From the NCBI RefSeq assembly GCF_016773205.1, contig NZ_JAETWB010000005.1, positions 219,724-283,723 of the forward strand: a stretch of 64,000 nt of DNA. The letters are read 5' to 3'. The position numbers were made by a program, and so were the translations under genes. Below, piece by piece: positions 7,163-15,561 of the stretch. The notes beneath the pieces were generated by a model. That model saw nothing but the letters and a program-made list of their open reading frames with translations, was not told the DNA's origin and did not search any database. Origin of the DNA: Belnapia arida. Lineage in GTDB: Bacteria; Pseudomonadota; Alphaproteobacteria; Acetobacterales; Acetobacteraceae. Each line of letters starts with the position of its first letter. Position 1 is the stretch's first letter.

Positions 7163-8686
7163 TCATGCCCGCCGGTAATCGAGCACCCGGCAGCGGTTGG
7201 TGACGAGGCGGGCGCGGTCGCCCTGGACATGCAGGCAGGGGCGCTGCGCCCAGGGCCCGTCGGCCCGGCGGAACAATGCGCGCCCGCCGCCGAGCGGCAG
7301 CAGCGGCATGGCGGCGCGCAGCGGGCCGGTGCCCATGGTAAGCGTCCCACCGCCGGGGCCGATGGCGAAAGCGCTGCCGAACTCCTCGTTGCGCCATTCG
7401 CCCTGCCAGGCGGGGTCGTGGGCGGCGTCCTGCACGGGGAGGAAGCGGCGGGCGACGTGGTTCACCTCGCCGGCGATCGCCGCGCCCTCCTGACGGAGGC
7501 GCATCCACATATAGGGGCTGCACGAAACGGCCCAGCCATCCTCGCCCGCGACGAGGCCTTCGCGCGCGCCAAGGAAGGTGACGGCGCTGCCCTCCACCTC
7601 GATCCAGAAGGGCCCGCCATCCGCGGCGGCATAGAGGCCCGGGCGGAGCGTGCCGGGCAGGACCGGTGGCGCCGGGTCGAGGCCAAGGCCGGCCGCCATC
7701 ACCGCCAGCGCCAGGGCGAGGCTGTCCACGTCCTCCCGGTTGGTCAGGACGATGACGCCAGCCTCCAGCTCGCGGCTGAACAGGACCTGGTTCTTGAAGC
7801 CGGGCAGCGACCCGCCATGGCCGAGCAGGACATGCGGGCCGAGCGGCGTGCGGCCGAGGCCGAGGCCATAGGCGGTCTCCCGCCCGTCGACGAGGCGGCG
7901 CGGCGCCGCGAGGGCGTCGAGCACACCGGCGAGCGGGCCGTGCCCTGCCATGAGCGCAACAAGCCAGGCGGCGAGGTCGAGGGCCGGGCCGGCGAGGCCG
8001 CCCGAGGCGGAGAGATGCGGGCCGTAGCGCCCCTCATGCCAGCGCCCGGCGTCGTCGCGCCAGTAGCCGCGGGCGAGGCCGGGCACCGGGTCGGTCCAGT
8101 CCTCGGGGAACTGCGTCGCCGCCATGCCGAGCGGCTTGAAGAAGGTCTCGCGCCAAGCCGCGCCGACATCGCCGGCCCGGCCTTCGAGCAGGTGCTGCAT
8201 GAGGCGGTAGCCGGTATTGGTGTAGCTGATTTCCGTCCCTTGCGGGTAATTCAGCGCCGGCAGCCTCGCCACCAAGTCGAGGAGCATGTCCCGCGACATG
8301 GCGGCCGAGGGCGGCACATGGCACTGCCAGGCGGCCTCCATGGCATCCGGCAGGCCGGAGGTCATGCCGAGCGCATGGCCGACCGTCACCGCGCCCACGG
8401 CCGGGGAGAGGCCGGGCAGGTGACCGCCGAGCCTGGCCTCCAGCCCCGGCCCGGCGCGCAGGGCCAGGGCGGCGAGCACCTGCTTGGTGAGGGAGGCCCA
8501 GCGGAAGGCGGTGTCCGGGGTGATCCCGAGGCCATGGGCCAGGTCGGCGAGGCCGCCGCAGGCGGCATGGGTCGGGCCGTCGCGACCGAACAGGAGGATT
8601 GCCCCGCCTGGCCCCGCCTCGGCCGTCCAGGCGGCGGCCTGGGCTTCGGCATGGGCGGCGGCGGCGCTGCGATCGAAGCGGGGCAT
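7163..8686 (-). CDS. serine hydrolase, class C beta-lactamase-like / D-aminopeptidase type
   Basis: A 507-residue penicillin-binding-protein-like hydrolase. The catalytic motif SxxK is S65-L-T-K68, and the second motif YxN is Y155-T-N157. The Lys/His-Gly triad equivalent is probably HGG in LLGHGGSLPG. A further domain of about 170 residues with VLPGTLRPGLYAA matches the C-terminal beta-barrel domains seen in D-aminopeptidase-like members. No signal peptide is visible, so it is probably cytoplasmic. It precedes a peptide-type binding protein gene by 13 bases, suggesting a role in handling imported D-amino-acid peptides, but this is inferred from position. It is unlikely to be an antibiotic resistance enzyme. 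Confidence 0.8.
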   Translation of the reverse strand: MPRFDRSAAAAHAEAQAAAWTAEAGPGGAILLFGRDGPTHAACGGLADLAHGLGITPDTAFRWASLTKQVLAALALRAGPGLEARLGGHLPGLSPAVGAVTVGHALGMTSGLPDAMEAAWQCHVPPSAAMSRDMLLDLVARLPALNYPQGTEISYTNTGYRLMQHLLEGRAGDVGAAWRETFFKPLGMAATQFPEDWTDPVPGLARGYWRDDAGRWHEGRYGPHLSASGGLAGPALDLAAWLVALMAGHGPLAGVLDALAAPRRLVDGRETAYGLGLGRTPLGPHVLLGHGGSLPGFKNQVLFSRELEAGVIVLTNREDVDSLALALAVMAAGLGLDPAPPVLPGTLRPGLYAAADGGPFWIEVEGSAVTFLGAREGLVAGEDGWAVSCSPYMWMRLRQEGAAIAGEVNHVARRFLPVQDAAHDPAWQGEWRNEEFGSAFAIGPGGGTLTMGTGPLRAAMPLLPLGGGRALFRRADGPWAQRPCLHVQGDRARLVTNRCRVLDYRRA

Positions 8687-8805
8687 GAGGCACGGTGGCG
8701 CAACGGCGGCGAAAAGGAAAGCCGCCGGCCAAGCCCTTGTCCTCGCGCGGCAAACGGGGCATCTGGCCCGCTCCGGCCACCTCCAGCCCCGTCAGGACCA
8801 GGACC

Positions 8806-10041
8806 ATGCGCGTGAAGGATGTCAAGAAGGTCGTTCTGGCCTATTCCGGCGGCCTCGATACCAGCGTCATCCTGAAGTGGCTCCAGACCACCTATCGATG
8901 CGAGGTGGTGACCTTCACCGCCGATCTCGGCCAGGGCGAGGAACTGGGCCCGGCGCGGGACAAGGCGCTGCTGCTCGGCATCAAGCCGGAGAACATCTTC
9001 ATCCGCGACCTGCGTGAGGAATTCGTGCGGGACTTCGTCTTCCCGATGTTCCGGATGAATGCCCTGTATGAGGGCCAGTACCTGCTCGGCACCTCGATCG
9101 CCCGGCCGCTGATCGCGCAGGAGCAGATCCGCATCGCCGAGGAGGTCGGCGCCGATGCCGTCGCCCATGGCGCGACCGGCAAAGGCAACGACCAGGTGCG
9201 CTTCGAGATCGGCTACTACGCGCTGAAGCCCGATGTGAAGGTCATCGCCCCCTGGCGCGAGTGGGAGCTGACGAGCCGCACCAAGCTGCTGGAGTTCGCC
9301 GAGGCCAACCAGATCCCCATCGCCAAGGACAAGCGCGGCGAGGCGCCCTTCTCGGTCGACGCCAACCTGCTGCACAGCTCCTCCGAGGGGAAGATCCTCG
9401 AGGAGCCCTGGGACGCGCCGGACGAGATGGTCTGGCAGCGCACCATCAGCCCGATGGAGGCGCCCGACAGCCCGACCGAGATCGTGGTCGAGTTCGAGCG
9501 CGGCGACGCGGTCGGCATCAACGGGCGCCGCATGTCCCCGGCGACGCTGCTGACCGAGCTGAACGCGCTCGGCAAAGCCAACGGCATCGGCCGGCTCGAC
9601 CTGGTCGAGAACCGCTTCGTCGGGATGAAGTCGCGCGGCTGCTACGAGACGCCGGGCGGCACCATCCTCTGGCAGGCGCACCGGGCCATGGAAAGCATCA
9701 CCCTCGACCGCGAGGCGGCGCATCTCAAGGATAGCCTGATGCCGCGCTATGCCGAGATCGTCTATAACGGCTTCTGGTTCAGCCCGGAGCGGCGGATGAT
9801 CCAGGCCATGGCGGACGAGAGCCAGCACAGCGTCAGCGGCGAGGTACGGATGAAGCTCTACAAGGGCAATGTCATCGTCACCGGCCGCCGCTCGCCCAAC
9901 AGCCTCTACTCGATGAAGCACGTCACCTTCGAGGAGGACCAGGGCGCCTACGACCAGTTCGACGCGCAGGGCTTCATCAAGCTGAACGCGCTGCGGCTCC
10001 GCCTCGGCGCCATGGCCGGGCGCCGCGGCGGCGCGCTGTAG
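8806..10041 (+). CDS. argG: argininosuccinate synthase
   Basis: Joins citrulline and aspartate with ATP in arginine biosynthesis, in the cytoplasm. The start at 8806 gives [21 protein letters not shown], placing the ATP pyrophosphatase loop (AYSGGLDTS) at residues 12-20 as in the family. The protein is 411 residues, the normal size. Other conserved blocks are [13 protein letters not shown] and [14 protein letters not shown]. An ATG upstream at 8695 is in frame but would add 37 residues not found in ArgG. The K+ channel gene starts three bases after the stop. No other arg gene is adjacent, except the unusual exported lyase homologue at 14041. Confidence 0.97.
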   Translation: MRVKDVKKVVLAYSGGLDTSVILKWLQTTYRCEVVTFTADLGQGEELGPARDKALLLGIKPENIFIRDLREEFVRDFVFPMFRMNALYEGQYLLGTSIARPLIAQEQIRIAEEVGADAVAHGATGKGNDQVRFEIGYYALKPDVKVIAPWREWELTSRTKLLEFAEANQIPIAKDKRGEAPFSVDANLLHSSSEGKILEEPWDAPDEMVWQRTISPMEAPDSPTEIVVEFERGDAVGINGRRMSPATLLTELNALGKANGIGRLDLVENRFVGMKSRGCYETPGGTILWQAHRAMESITLDREAAHLKDSLMPRYAEIVYNGFWFSPERRMIQAMADESQHSVSGEVRMKLYKGNVIVTGRRSPNSLYSMKHVTFEEDQGAYDQFDAQGFIKLNALRLRLGAMAGRRGGAL

Positions 10042-10043
10042 CC

Positions 10044-10832
10044 ATGCGGTGGCCGCGGCGCGATCGGGTCCGGGTCGTGCTGCGGAGGCTCTACCGGGCG
10101 GAGGTGCCGGAGGCCCGGCGCTTCCGCTATGCCCTGCTCGGCCTCGACCTGGTCAGCATCGGCTGGATCGTCACGGCTTCCTTCCTGCCGCTCAGCACGC
10201 CGGTGCTGGCGGTGGATGTCGGGCTCGGCCTCGTCCTGCTGGCCGAGTTCGCCGCACGGGTCGGTGCCAGCGCGCGACCCTGGCGGAGCCTGACGCAGCC
10301 GCTGGAGCTGGCCGACCTGCTCGGCATCCTCTCCCTGCTGCTCGCGCCGCTGCTGCATGGCGGGCTCGGCTTCCTCCGGGTGCTGCGGACGCTGCGGCTG
10401 CTGCATTCGGTCCGGCTGATCACCTCGCTCCGCAGCGACCTTCCCTTCTTCCGCCAGAACGAGGAGGCGGCGCTGGCGGCGGCGCAGCTCGGCGTCTTCA
10501 TCTTCGTCATGACCGGCGTGGTCTTCGAGACGCAGCACCGCGGCAACCCGCACATCACCAACTACTCGGACGCGCTTTACTTCACCGTCACCACCCTGAC
10601 GACGACGGGCTTCGGCGACATCACCCTGCAGGGGCCGCTCGGGCGCTTGCTCTCTGTGGTAATCATGCTGGCGGGCGTCACCCTGTTCCTCCGGCTGGCG
10701 CAGACGCTGTTCCGGCCGAACAAGGTGCGCTTCTCCTGCCCGGATTGCGGCCTGCAGCGGCACGAGCCGGATGCGGTCCACTGCAAGGCCTGCGGCATCC
10801 TGCTCAACATCCCGGACGAGGGCGAGGGCTGA
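10044..10832 (+). CDS. voltage-gated-like potassium channel with C-terminal zinc ribbon
   Basis: An inner-membrane ion channel of 262 residues. The N-terminal half has four hydrophobic segments, including an S4-like helix with repeated arginines (FLRVLRTLRLLHSVRLI, about 110-126). A pore region follows: SDALYFTVTTLTTTGFGD, with the selectivity filter TTTGFGD ending at residue 192. After the last helix the cytoplasmic tail holds two cysteine pairs, C232-PD-C235 and C247-KA-C250, which look like a zinc ribbon rather than the usual RCK/TrkA domain. It starts three bases after argG. A strong hairpin just past the stop probably ends the transcript. Confidence 0.85.
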   Translation: MRWPRRDRVRVVLRRLYRAEVPEARRFRYALLGLDLVSIGWIVTASFLPLSTPVLAVDVGLGLVLLAEFAARVGASARPWRSLTQPLELADLLGILSLLLAPLLHGGLGFLRVLRTLRLLHSVRLITSLRSDLPFFRQNEEAALAAAQLGVFIFVMTGVVFETQHRGNPHITNYSDALYFTVTTLTTTGFGDITLQGPLGRLLSVVIMLAGVTLFLRLAQTLFRPNKVRFSCPDCGLQRHEPDAVHCKACGILLNIPDEGEG

Positions 10833-10876
10833 CTGGAGCGGCCTCCGCTCGACCGCGCTCGCGGAAGCCGCTCCAG
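10833..10876. terminator. bidirectional hairpin between convergent genes
   Basis: Arms ctggagcggcctccgc (10833-10848) and gcggaagccgctccag (10861-10876) pair over 16 bases, with one position needing a G-U pair, around a 12-base loop. It lies directly after the channel stop codon and 61 bases from the stop of the convergent TctC gene. No long T run follows on either strand, so termination efficiency is uncertain. Similar structures between convergent genes in GC-rich bacteria usually act as terminators. Confidence 0.7.
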
Positions 10877-10936
10877 CCTGTTGTCCAATCGATCAAATTA
10901 CCCCTCCCGGGTAATTCCACCCGTCCGGGGTTTGCT

Positions 10937-11899
10937 CTACTCCGCCCGGAGACCGGTCTGGGCGACGATCTGCTTCACCACCGCCCGCTCGCGCTGGATG
11001 CGGGCGGCGAAGGCGGCGGAGCCTTCGGTGACCACGTCGTTGCCGGCCATCGTCAGCCGCTCCTGCGTCGCCGGGTCGCCGGTGGCGGCCAGCAGCGCCG
11101 CTTCCAGCCTGGCCATGACGGGGGCGGGCGTGCCGGCGGGCGCGAAGAGGCCGTTCCAGCTCGTCAGGTCGTAGCCCGGGAAGCCGCTTTCGGCGATGGT
11201 CGGCAGGCTGCGCAGGCTGCCGCGGCGCTCGCCGCTGGTCAGCGCCAGGCCACGCACCTTGCCGTCCTGGATCAGCGGGCCGAAGGTATTGGCCGTGCCG
11301 ATCGCCGCGTCGATGACGCCGCCCGCCAGGTCGCGCGCCGATTCCGCGCCGCCGCGGTAGGGGATGTGCTCCAGCCTGATGCCGGCGCGCCTCTCCAGCA
11401 GGGCGCCGGCCAGGTGACCGACCGTGCCGATGCCGGGCGTGCCGTAGCTGACGCCGGGATGGGCCTTCGCATAGGCGCGGAAGCCGGCGACATCCTGCGC
11501 CGGGAAGTCGTGCCGGACGACCAGGACGTAGGGCAGCGCGACCGCCTGGCCGACCGGGGCAAAGGCCGTCTCGTAGTCAAAGGTGAGGCCCTTGACGATG
11601 AAGGGCACGACGAGGAAGGCGAAGCTCTCGAAGAGCAGCGTATGGCCGTCGGCCGGTGATTGCGCGACGGCCCCGGCGCCGATCGAGCCGCCGGCGCCCG
11701 TGCGGTTCTCGATGACGATGCCCTGGCCGAGATGCTCCGCCATCTTCGGCGCCAGCAGGCGCACCACCGTGTCGGACTGGCCGCCGGGGGCATAGGGGGC
11801 GATGATGCGGATCGGGCGGTCCGGCCAGGCCTGCGACGCGGCAGGGCGGATGGCGGCAGCCGCGAGCGCGCCCCCGATCAGCATGCGGCGTCCTGGCAT
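10937..11899 (-). CDS. tripartite tricarboxylate transporter substrate-binding protein (Bug/TctC family)
   Basis: Periplasmic binding protein of about 320 residues. It starts MPGRRMLIGGALAAAAIRPA, a signal with Arg pair, then AWPDRPIRIIAPYAPGGQSD, the typical Bug opening. VIENRTGAGGSIGAGAVAQS and HIPYRGGAESARDL are further hallmarks. No tctA or tctB permease genes are nearby, which is common for this greatly expanded family. Such orphans bind carboxylates or other small acids, and the ligand here is unknown. The gene lies downstream of and on the same strand as the MscS gene, converging with the K+ channel gene. Confidence 0.9.
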   Translation of the reverse strand: MPGRRMLIGGALAAAAIRPAASQAWPDRPIRIIAPYAPGGQSDTVVRLLAPKMAEHLGQGIVIENRTGAGGSIGAGAVAQSPADGHTLLFESFAFLVVPFIVKGLTFDYETAFAPVGQAVALPYVLVVRHDFPAQDVAGFRAYAKAHPGVSYGTPGIGTVGHLAGALLERRAGIRLEHIPYRGGAESARDLAGGVIDAAIGTANTFGPLIQDGKVRGLALTSGERRGSLRSLPTIAESGFPGYDLTSWNGLFAPAGTPAPVMARLEAALLAATGDPATQERLTMAGNDVVTEGSAAFAARIQRERAVVKQIVAQTGLRAE

Positions 11900-11949
11900 G
11901 GCCTCCTCCCCCGGCTTTCGGCGCAGGCTGCGGGCGCGGGCGGCGACGG

Positions 11950-13020
11950 TCAAGCGGCCCGCAGCTCGGAGACGGCGAGGCGCGCCTGGGGCAGCGAGCG
12001 CGGGTACTTCTCGGCGAGGAAGGCGATGAGCTGCTCCCGCATCAGGCAGCGCAGGTCGAACATCGCGCCGGAATTGGCGGCGCTCATCAGCACGCGGATC
12101 TCGACGCTGCGCTCCTTCAGGTCGGTCACCTGCACGGCGAAGACGCGCCGGTCCCAGAGCGGGGTCGCTTCGACGATGCGCTGCGCCTCGGCGCGCAGCT
12201 CGGCGACGGGCACGGTGTAGTCCATGTGAACGAAGACGGTGTCGAGCAACTGCGCGCTGGTCTTGGTCCAATTGCGGATCGGCCGCTCGGTGAAGTAGCC
12301 GATGGGGACGACGAGGGAGCGCTGGTCCCAGGTGGCGATGGTCACGTAGGTCGCGGTGATCTCCGCCACATGGCCCCATTCGCCCTCGACCAGCACGGCA
12401 TCGCCGAGGCGGATCGGCTGGGTCAGCGCGATCTGGATGCCGGCGATGAGGTTGGAGACGGCCGGCCGCGCCGCGAGGCCGGCGACGATGCCGGCGACGC
12501 CGGCCGAGGCGAAGAGGCTGAGGCCGACGGCGCGGACGGCAGGGATCGCGGTCAGCACCAGGCCGGCGGTCAGGGTGATGCCGGCCGAGACGGCGAGGCG
12601 GCGGAAGACGATCAGCTGGGTGCGGCGGCGGCGTTGCAGCCAGTCGGCATTCTCGCCCAGTTCGCCTTCGAGATAGGCGTCGAAGGCGGCGGCGACCTTG
12701 CGGGTCAGCGCCCAGCCGATCGCCACCACCAGGCCGAGGGCGGCGGCGCGGCTGGCGGCCTGCTCGGCGGCGGTCGGCAGGTCCACGGCGGGAAGCGCCA
12801 CCTCGACCGCCAGCAGGGCGATGGTGACCCGCACCGCGCCGCGGCCATCAGCCAGGATGCGGCGTAGCAGCCGGGCCTGGCTGCCGGCCAGCACGCGGTC
12901 CAGCAGCGCATGGACGAGGCGGAGCGCCACCAGCGCCAGCGCCGGGGCGAGGACAAAGGGGATCAGGAGGGAGAGCCAGAGCGGCAGTTCCCGCCCTCCG
13001 ACCAGGAGATTGCTCAGCAT
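11950..13020 (-). CDS. small-conductance mechanosensitive channel family protein (MscS)
   Basis: A 356-residue inner-membrane channel. The start at 13020 (MLSNLLVGGRELPLWLSLL) has a ggaag motif about nine bases upstream. An alternative ATG at 13035 would add five residues. Several hydrophobic segments come first. Then the glycine/alanine-rich pore helix SLFASAGVAGIVAGLAARPAV and the MscS beta-domain signature ALTQPIRLGDAVLVEGEWG are clear, followed by VTIATWDQRSLVVPI. The protein should release solutes on osmotic downshift. Some members have signalling roles, but nothing here indicates that. Confidence 0.9.
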   Translation of the reverse strand: MLSNLLVGGRELPLWLSLLIPFVLAPALALVALRLVHALLDRVLAGSQARLLRRILADGRGAVRVTIALLAVEVALPAVDLPTAAEQAASRAAALGLVVAIGWALTRKVAAAFDAYLEGELGENADWLQRRRRTQLIVFRRLAVSAGITLTAGLVLTAIPAVRAVGLSLFASAGVAGIVAGLAARPAVSNLIAGIQIALTQPIRLGDAVLVEGEWGHVAEITATYVTIATWDQRSLVVPIGYFTERPIRNWTKTSAQLLDTVFVHMDYTVPVAELRAEAQRIVEATPLWDRRVFAVQVTDLKERSVEIRVLMSAANSGAMFDLRCLMREQLIAFLAEKYPRSLPQARLAVSELRAA

Positions 13021-13118
13021 GGGCACGTCTTCCATCGGGCAGCCGGCGCCCCAACGCGGCAGCGGCGGAACCGTGGCGCCCGGGCCGCGCTGGATACTCG
13101 ATACGGAGGAGATGCGAG

Positions 13119-13298
13119 ATGCCGGAAGAGAAGAAGGGAACGGGCGAGAAGCCGTGGAGCGAGGAGGAGATGTCCCGCGGGGCGGCGAAGCCGGAGGAGA
13201 TCGAGGAGGCGGGCGGCTCGCCCGGGGGTCGGCCGAACGACGATCGGGCCAAGACCGAGAGCGCCGCCGCCGAGACGGCGGACGACAAGCAGCGCTGA
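13119..13298 (+). CDS. small highly charged, probably disordered protein (59 aa)
   Basis: A 59-codon gene running divergently from the MscS gene. An aggag motif eight bases upstream of ATG 13119 is a good ribosome binding site. The product starts MPEEKKGTGEKPWSEEEMSR and ends TADDKQR. It is built mostly of Glu, Lys, Asp, Ala and Gly, with no hydrophobic core, no Cys and one Trp. Such short hydrophilic proteins occur in many alphaproteobacteria and are often stress induced, but I do not recognise the family. It ends 52 bases before the PaiB-like gene. Confidence 0.6.
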   Translation: MPEEKKGTGEKPWSEEEMSRGAAKPEEIEEAGGSPGGRPNDDRAKTESAAAETADDKQR

Positions 13299-13350
13299 TC
13301 CGCGCCCCCTGCATTGGACGCGGCGGGGCAAGTGCGGGCATGTTCGGCCC

Positions 13351-13986
13351 ATGTACAACCCTGCCGCCTTCCGGGAGGACCGCCCGGAGATTCTGCATGG
13401 CCTGATCCGCGAGGCGCGGCTGGCGCTGCTCGTCTCGAACGGGGCGGAGGGCGTGCCGGACGTTACGCACCTGCCGCTGACGCTGGATGCCGAGCGAGGC
13501 GAGCTGATCGGGCATCTGGCGCGCGCCAACCCGCATGCGGCGGCACTGCGCGCGGCGGGCCGGGCCATCGCCATCTTCCGCGGGGCGGAGGCCTATGTCT
13601 CGCCCAACTGGTATCCGTCCAAGGCCGAGCATCACCGGGTGGTGCCGACCTGGAATTACGAGGCGGTGCATGCCGAGGGGCCGGTCGAGATCATCGAGGA
13701 TGCGGCGCGGCTGCACGGCATCGTCAGCCGGCTGACCGAGGAGAAGGAGGCGGCACAGCCGCGCCCCTGGTCGGTCGGCGAGGCGCCGGAAGCCTTCGTC
13801 GCCGGCCAGCTGAAGGGGATCGTCGGCTTCGTGCTGCGGATCGAGCGGCTGACCGGCAAGCGGAAGCTCAGCCAGAACCGCGCCGCCCCCGACCGGGACG
13901 GCGCGGTAGCGGGGCTGGCCGCGAGCCATGACCCGCGCGACCGCGCCACGGCTGCGGCGATGCGGCGCCTGGCCGAAGGGGGCTGA
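13351..13986 (+). CDS. FMN-binding negative transcriptional regulator-like protein (PaiB family)
   Basis: A 211-residue protein of the PaiB/FMN-binding split-barrel family. Typical opening: MYNPAAFREDRPEILHGLIR. The motifs VSPNWYPSKAEHHRVVPTWNY and VHAEGPVEI are diagnostic. Homologues bind FMN or heme-like ligands and were first described as repressors of sporulation genes; in proteobacteria they are often free-standing and of unknown role. The C-terminal QLKGIVGFVLRIERLTGKRKLSQNR is also typical. It follows the small charged protein on the same strand. The regulator label is inherited from Bacillus and should not be taken as shown here. Confidence 0.88.
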   Translation: MYNPAAFREDRPEILHGLIREARLALLVSNGAEGVPDVTHLPLTLDAERGELIGHLARANPHAAALRAAGRAIAIFRGAEAYVSPNWYPSKAEHHRVVPTWNYEAVHAEGPVEIIEDAARLHGIVSRLTEEKEAAQPRPWSVGEAPEAFVAGQLKGIVGFVLRIERLTGKRKLSQNRAAPDRDGAVAGLAASHDPRDRATAAAMRRLAEGG

Positions 13987-14040
13987 CCCCCGCCGCCTCC
14001 GGCTCTAGCCTTCCAGCGGACGCATCGGGGAAGGCAGGCC

Positions 14041-15555
14041 ATGCTGCGTGGCATCGGGGCCATGATCGGGGTGGGGATAATGATGGCTGGCCTGGCGCCA
14101 CCGCTGGCCGCGCAGCCGGCGCCGCGGCGGGACGAGTTCTTCTGGCTCGGCGAGATCAACAAGGCCAGCACCGTCATCAACTCCGAGGAAGGGCTGCTGG
14201 ACCCGGCGCTCGCGCCGCGGATCGCCGCCGGGCTCGACGCCGTGCTCCAGGCGGGCAACCGGCCGGGCGGGCAGCGCCCCAGTCTGGTCATCACCTTCGA
14301 GCCGCTGCTCATCGAGGCCGCGGGCGTCGAGGCCACGCTGCTGCATGCCGGAAGGTCGAGCCAGGACATGCTGGCAACGGTCCGCGCCGCCATGCTGCGC
14401 GACGGGCTGCTGCGCCTGGCCGGGCAGCTCCGCCGCACCACGGACTCGATGCTCCGCGTCGCGGAGCGGCATGCTGCCACCCCGGTGCCGAACTATACCA
14501 ACGGCGTCGCCGCCCAGCCCAACAGCTACGGCCATTACCTGCTCGGCCACATCGCCGGGCTCGACCGCGACGCGCAGCGGCTGCGCGAGGCCTATGCCCG
14601 GCTCGACCTCTCGCCCATGGGCACGACGGTGCTGAACGGCACGAGCTGGCCGCTGAACCGCGACCGAATGGCGCGCTATCTCGGCTTCCCGGACAAGGTG
14701 GACAATGCCTATGACGCGGCGCAGGTCGCCGCCACCGACCTGCCCGTCGAGATCGGCGCCATCGCCACCGGCGTCGCGCTCCATGCCGGCGCCCACATCG
14801 CCGATGTGATGACGCAATATGCGCAGCCGCGCCCCTGGATCCTGCTCGAGGAAGGCGGCGGCAACACCTATGTCTCGAGCGCGATGCCGCAGAAGCGCAA
14901 TCCGGGCCTGCTGAACGATGCGCGGCGGCAGGCCTCGACGGTGGTGACGCTCGGCATGGGTCGGGCCTTGCAGGCGCACAACATCCCGCCCGGCATGAAC
15001 GACCCGAAGGTCACCGCCGACAACATGGCGGTGATCGCCGCCACGGTGGCCCTGCTGGAGCGCTGGGACCGCATCCTGCACGCCCTGGTCCTCAACCCGG
15101 AGCGGGCGCTGGAGGAGCTGAACAGCGACTGGACCGCCTCGCAGGAGGTGGCGGATGTTCTGATGCGACGCTACCGCCTGCCCTTCCGCGTCGGCCACCA
15201 CTTCGCCTCCGAGGTGGTGGATCACGCCAAGGCGCATGACATCCGCCCGGCCGACTTCCCCTATGCGGAGGCGCGGCGCATCTATGCGGAGACGCTGCAC
15301 GAGATGCGCCTGCCGGAGGCCGAGTTGCCGATGAACGAGGCGGAATTCCGTGCCGCACTCGACCCGGCGGCCATCATCCGCAACCGGGCGACCAGCGGCG
15401 GACCGCAGCCGGCGGAGATGGCGCGGATGCTGCGCGCCGCCGGCGACAGGCTGGCGGCGCAGGAGGGCTGGATCGCCGAGCGCCAGGCCCGGATCGATGC
15501 CGCCCTCGCCGCGCTCGACGGCGACTTCGGCAGGATTCTCGCCCGGGCTCGGTGA
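14041..15555 (+). CDS. argininosuccinate lyase-family protein with a signal peptide
   Basis: A 504-residue member of the fumarase/aspartase/argininosuccinate lyase superfamily. The signature loop is present as SSAMPQKRNPG (near residue 280), and the N-terminal region has a NKASTVINSEEGLL motif and a helical core. Unlike ArgH it begins with a hydrophobic segment ending in an Ala-x-Ala site (MLRGIGAMIGVGIMMAGLAPPLAAQ), which predicts export to the periplasm. A role in ordinary arginine synthesis is therefore doubtful, since argininosuccinate is cytoplasmic. It is followed by a convergent TAXI binding protein gene seven bases away. It may cleave an amino-acid adduct in the periplasm, but the substrate is unknown. 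Confidence 0.82.
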   Translation: MLRGIGAMIGVGIMMAGLAPPLAAQPAPRRDEFFWLGEINKASTVINSEEGLLDPALAPRIAAGLDAVLQAGNRPGGQRPSLVITFEPLLIEAAGVEATLLHAGRSSQDMLATVRAAMLRDGLLRLAGQLRRTTDSMLRVAERHAATPVPNYTNGVAAQPNSYGHYLLGHIAGLDRDAQRLREAYARLDLSPMGTTVLNGTSWPLNRDRMARYLGFPDKVDNAYDAAQVAATDLPVEIGAIATGVALHAGAHIADVMTQYAQPRPWILLEEGGGNTYVSSAMPQKRNPGLLNDARRQASTVVTLGMGRALQAHNIPPGMNDPKVTADNMAVIAATVALLERWDRILHALVLNPERALEELNSDWTASQEVADVLMRRYRLPFRVGHHFASEVVDHAKAHDIRPADFPYAEARRIYAETLHEMRLPEAELPMNEAEFRAALDPAAIIRNRATSGGPQPAEMARMLRAAGDRLAAQEGWIAERQARIDAALAALDGDFGRILARAR

Positions 15556-15561
15556 CGCCGG

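Noticed and set aside
5377..7203. A 608-codon plus-strand frame opposite the peptide-binding-protein gene
   Set aside because: No recognisable domain; antisense artefact of high GC content.
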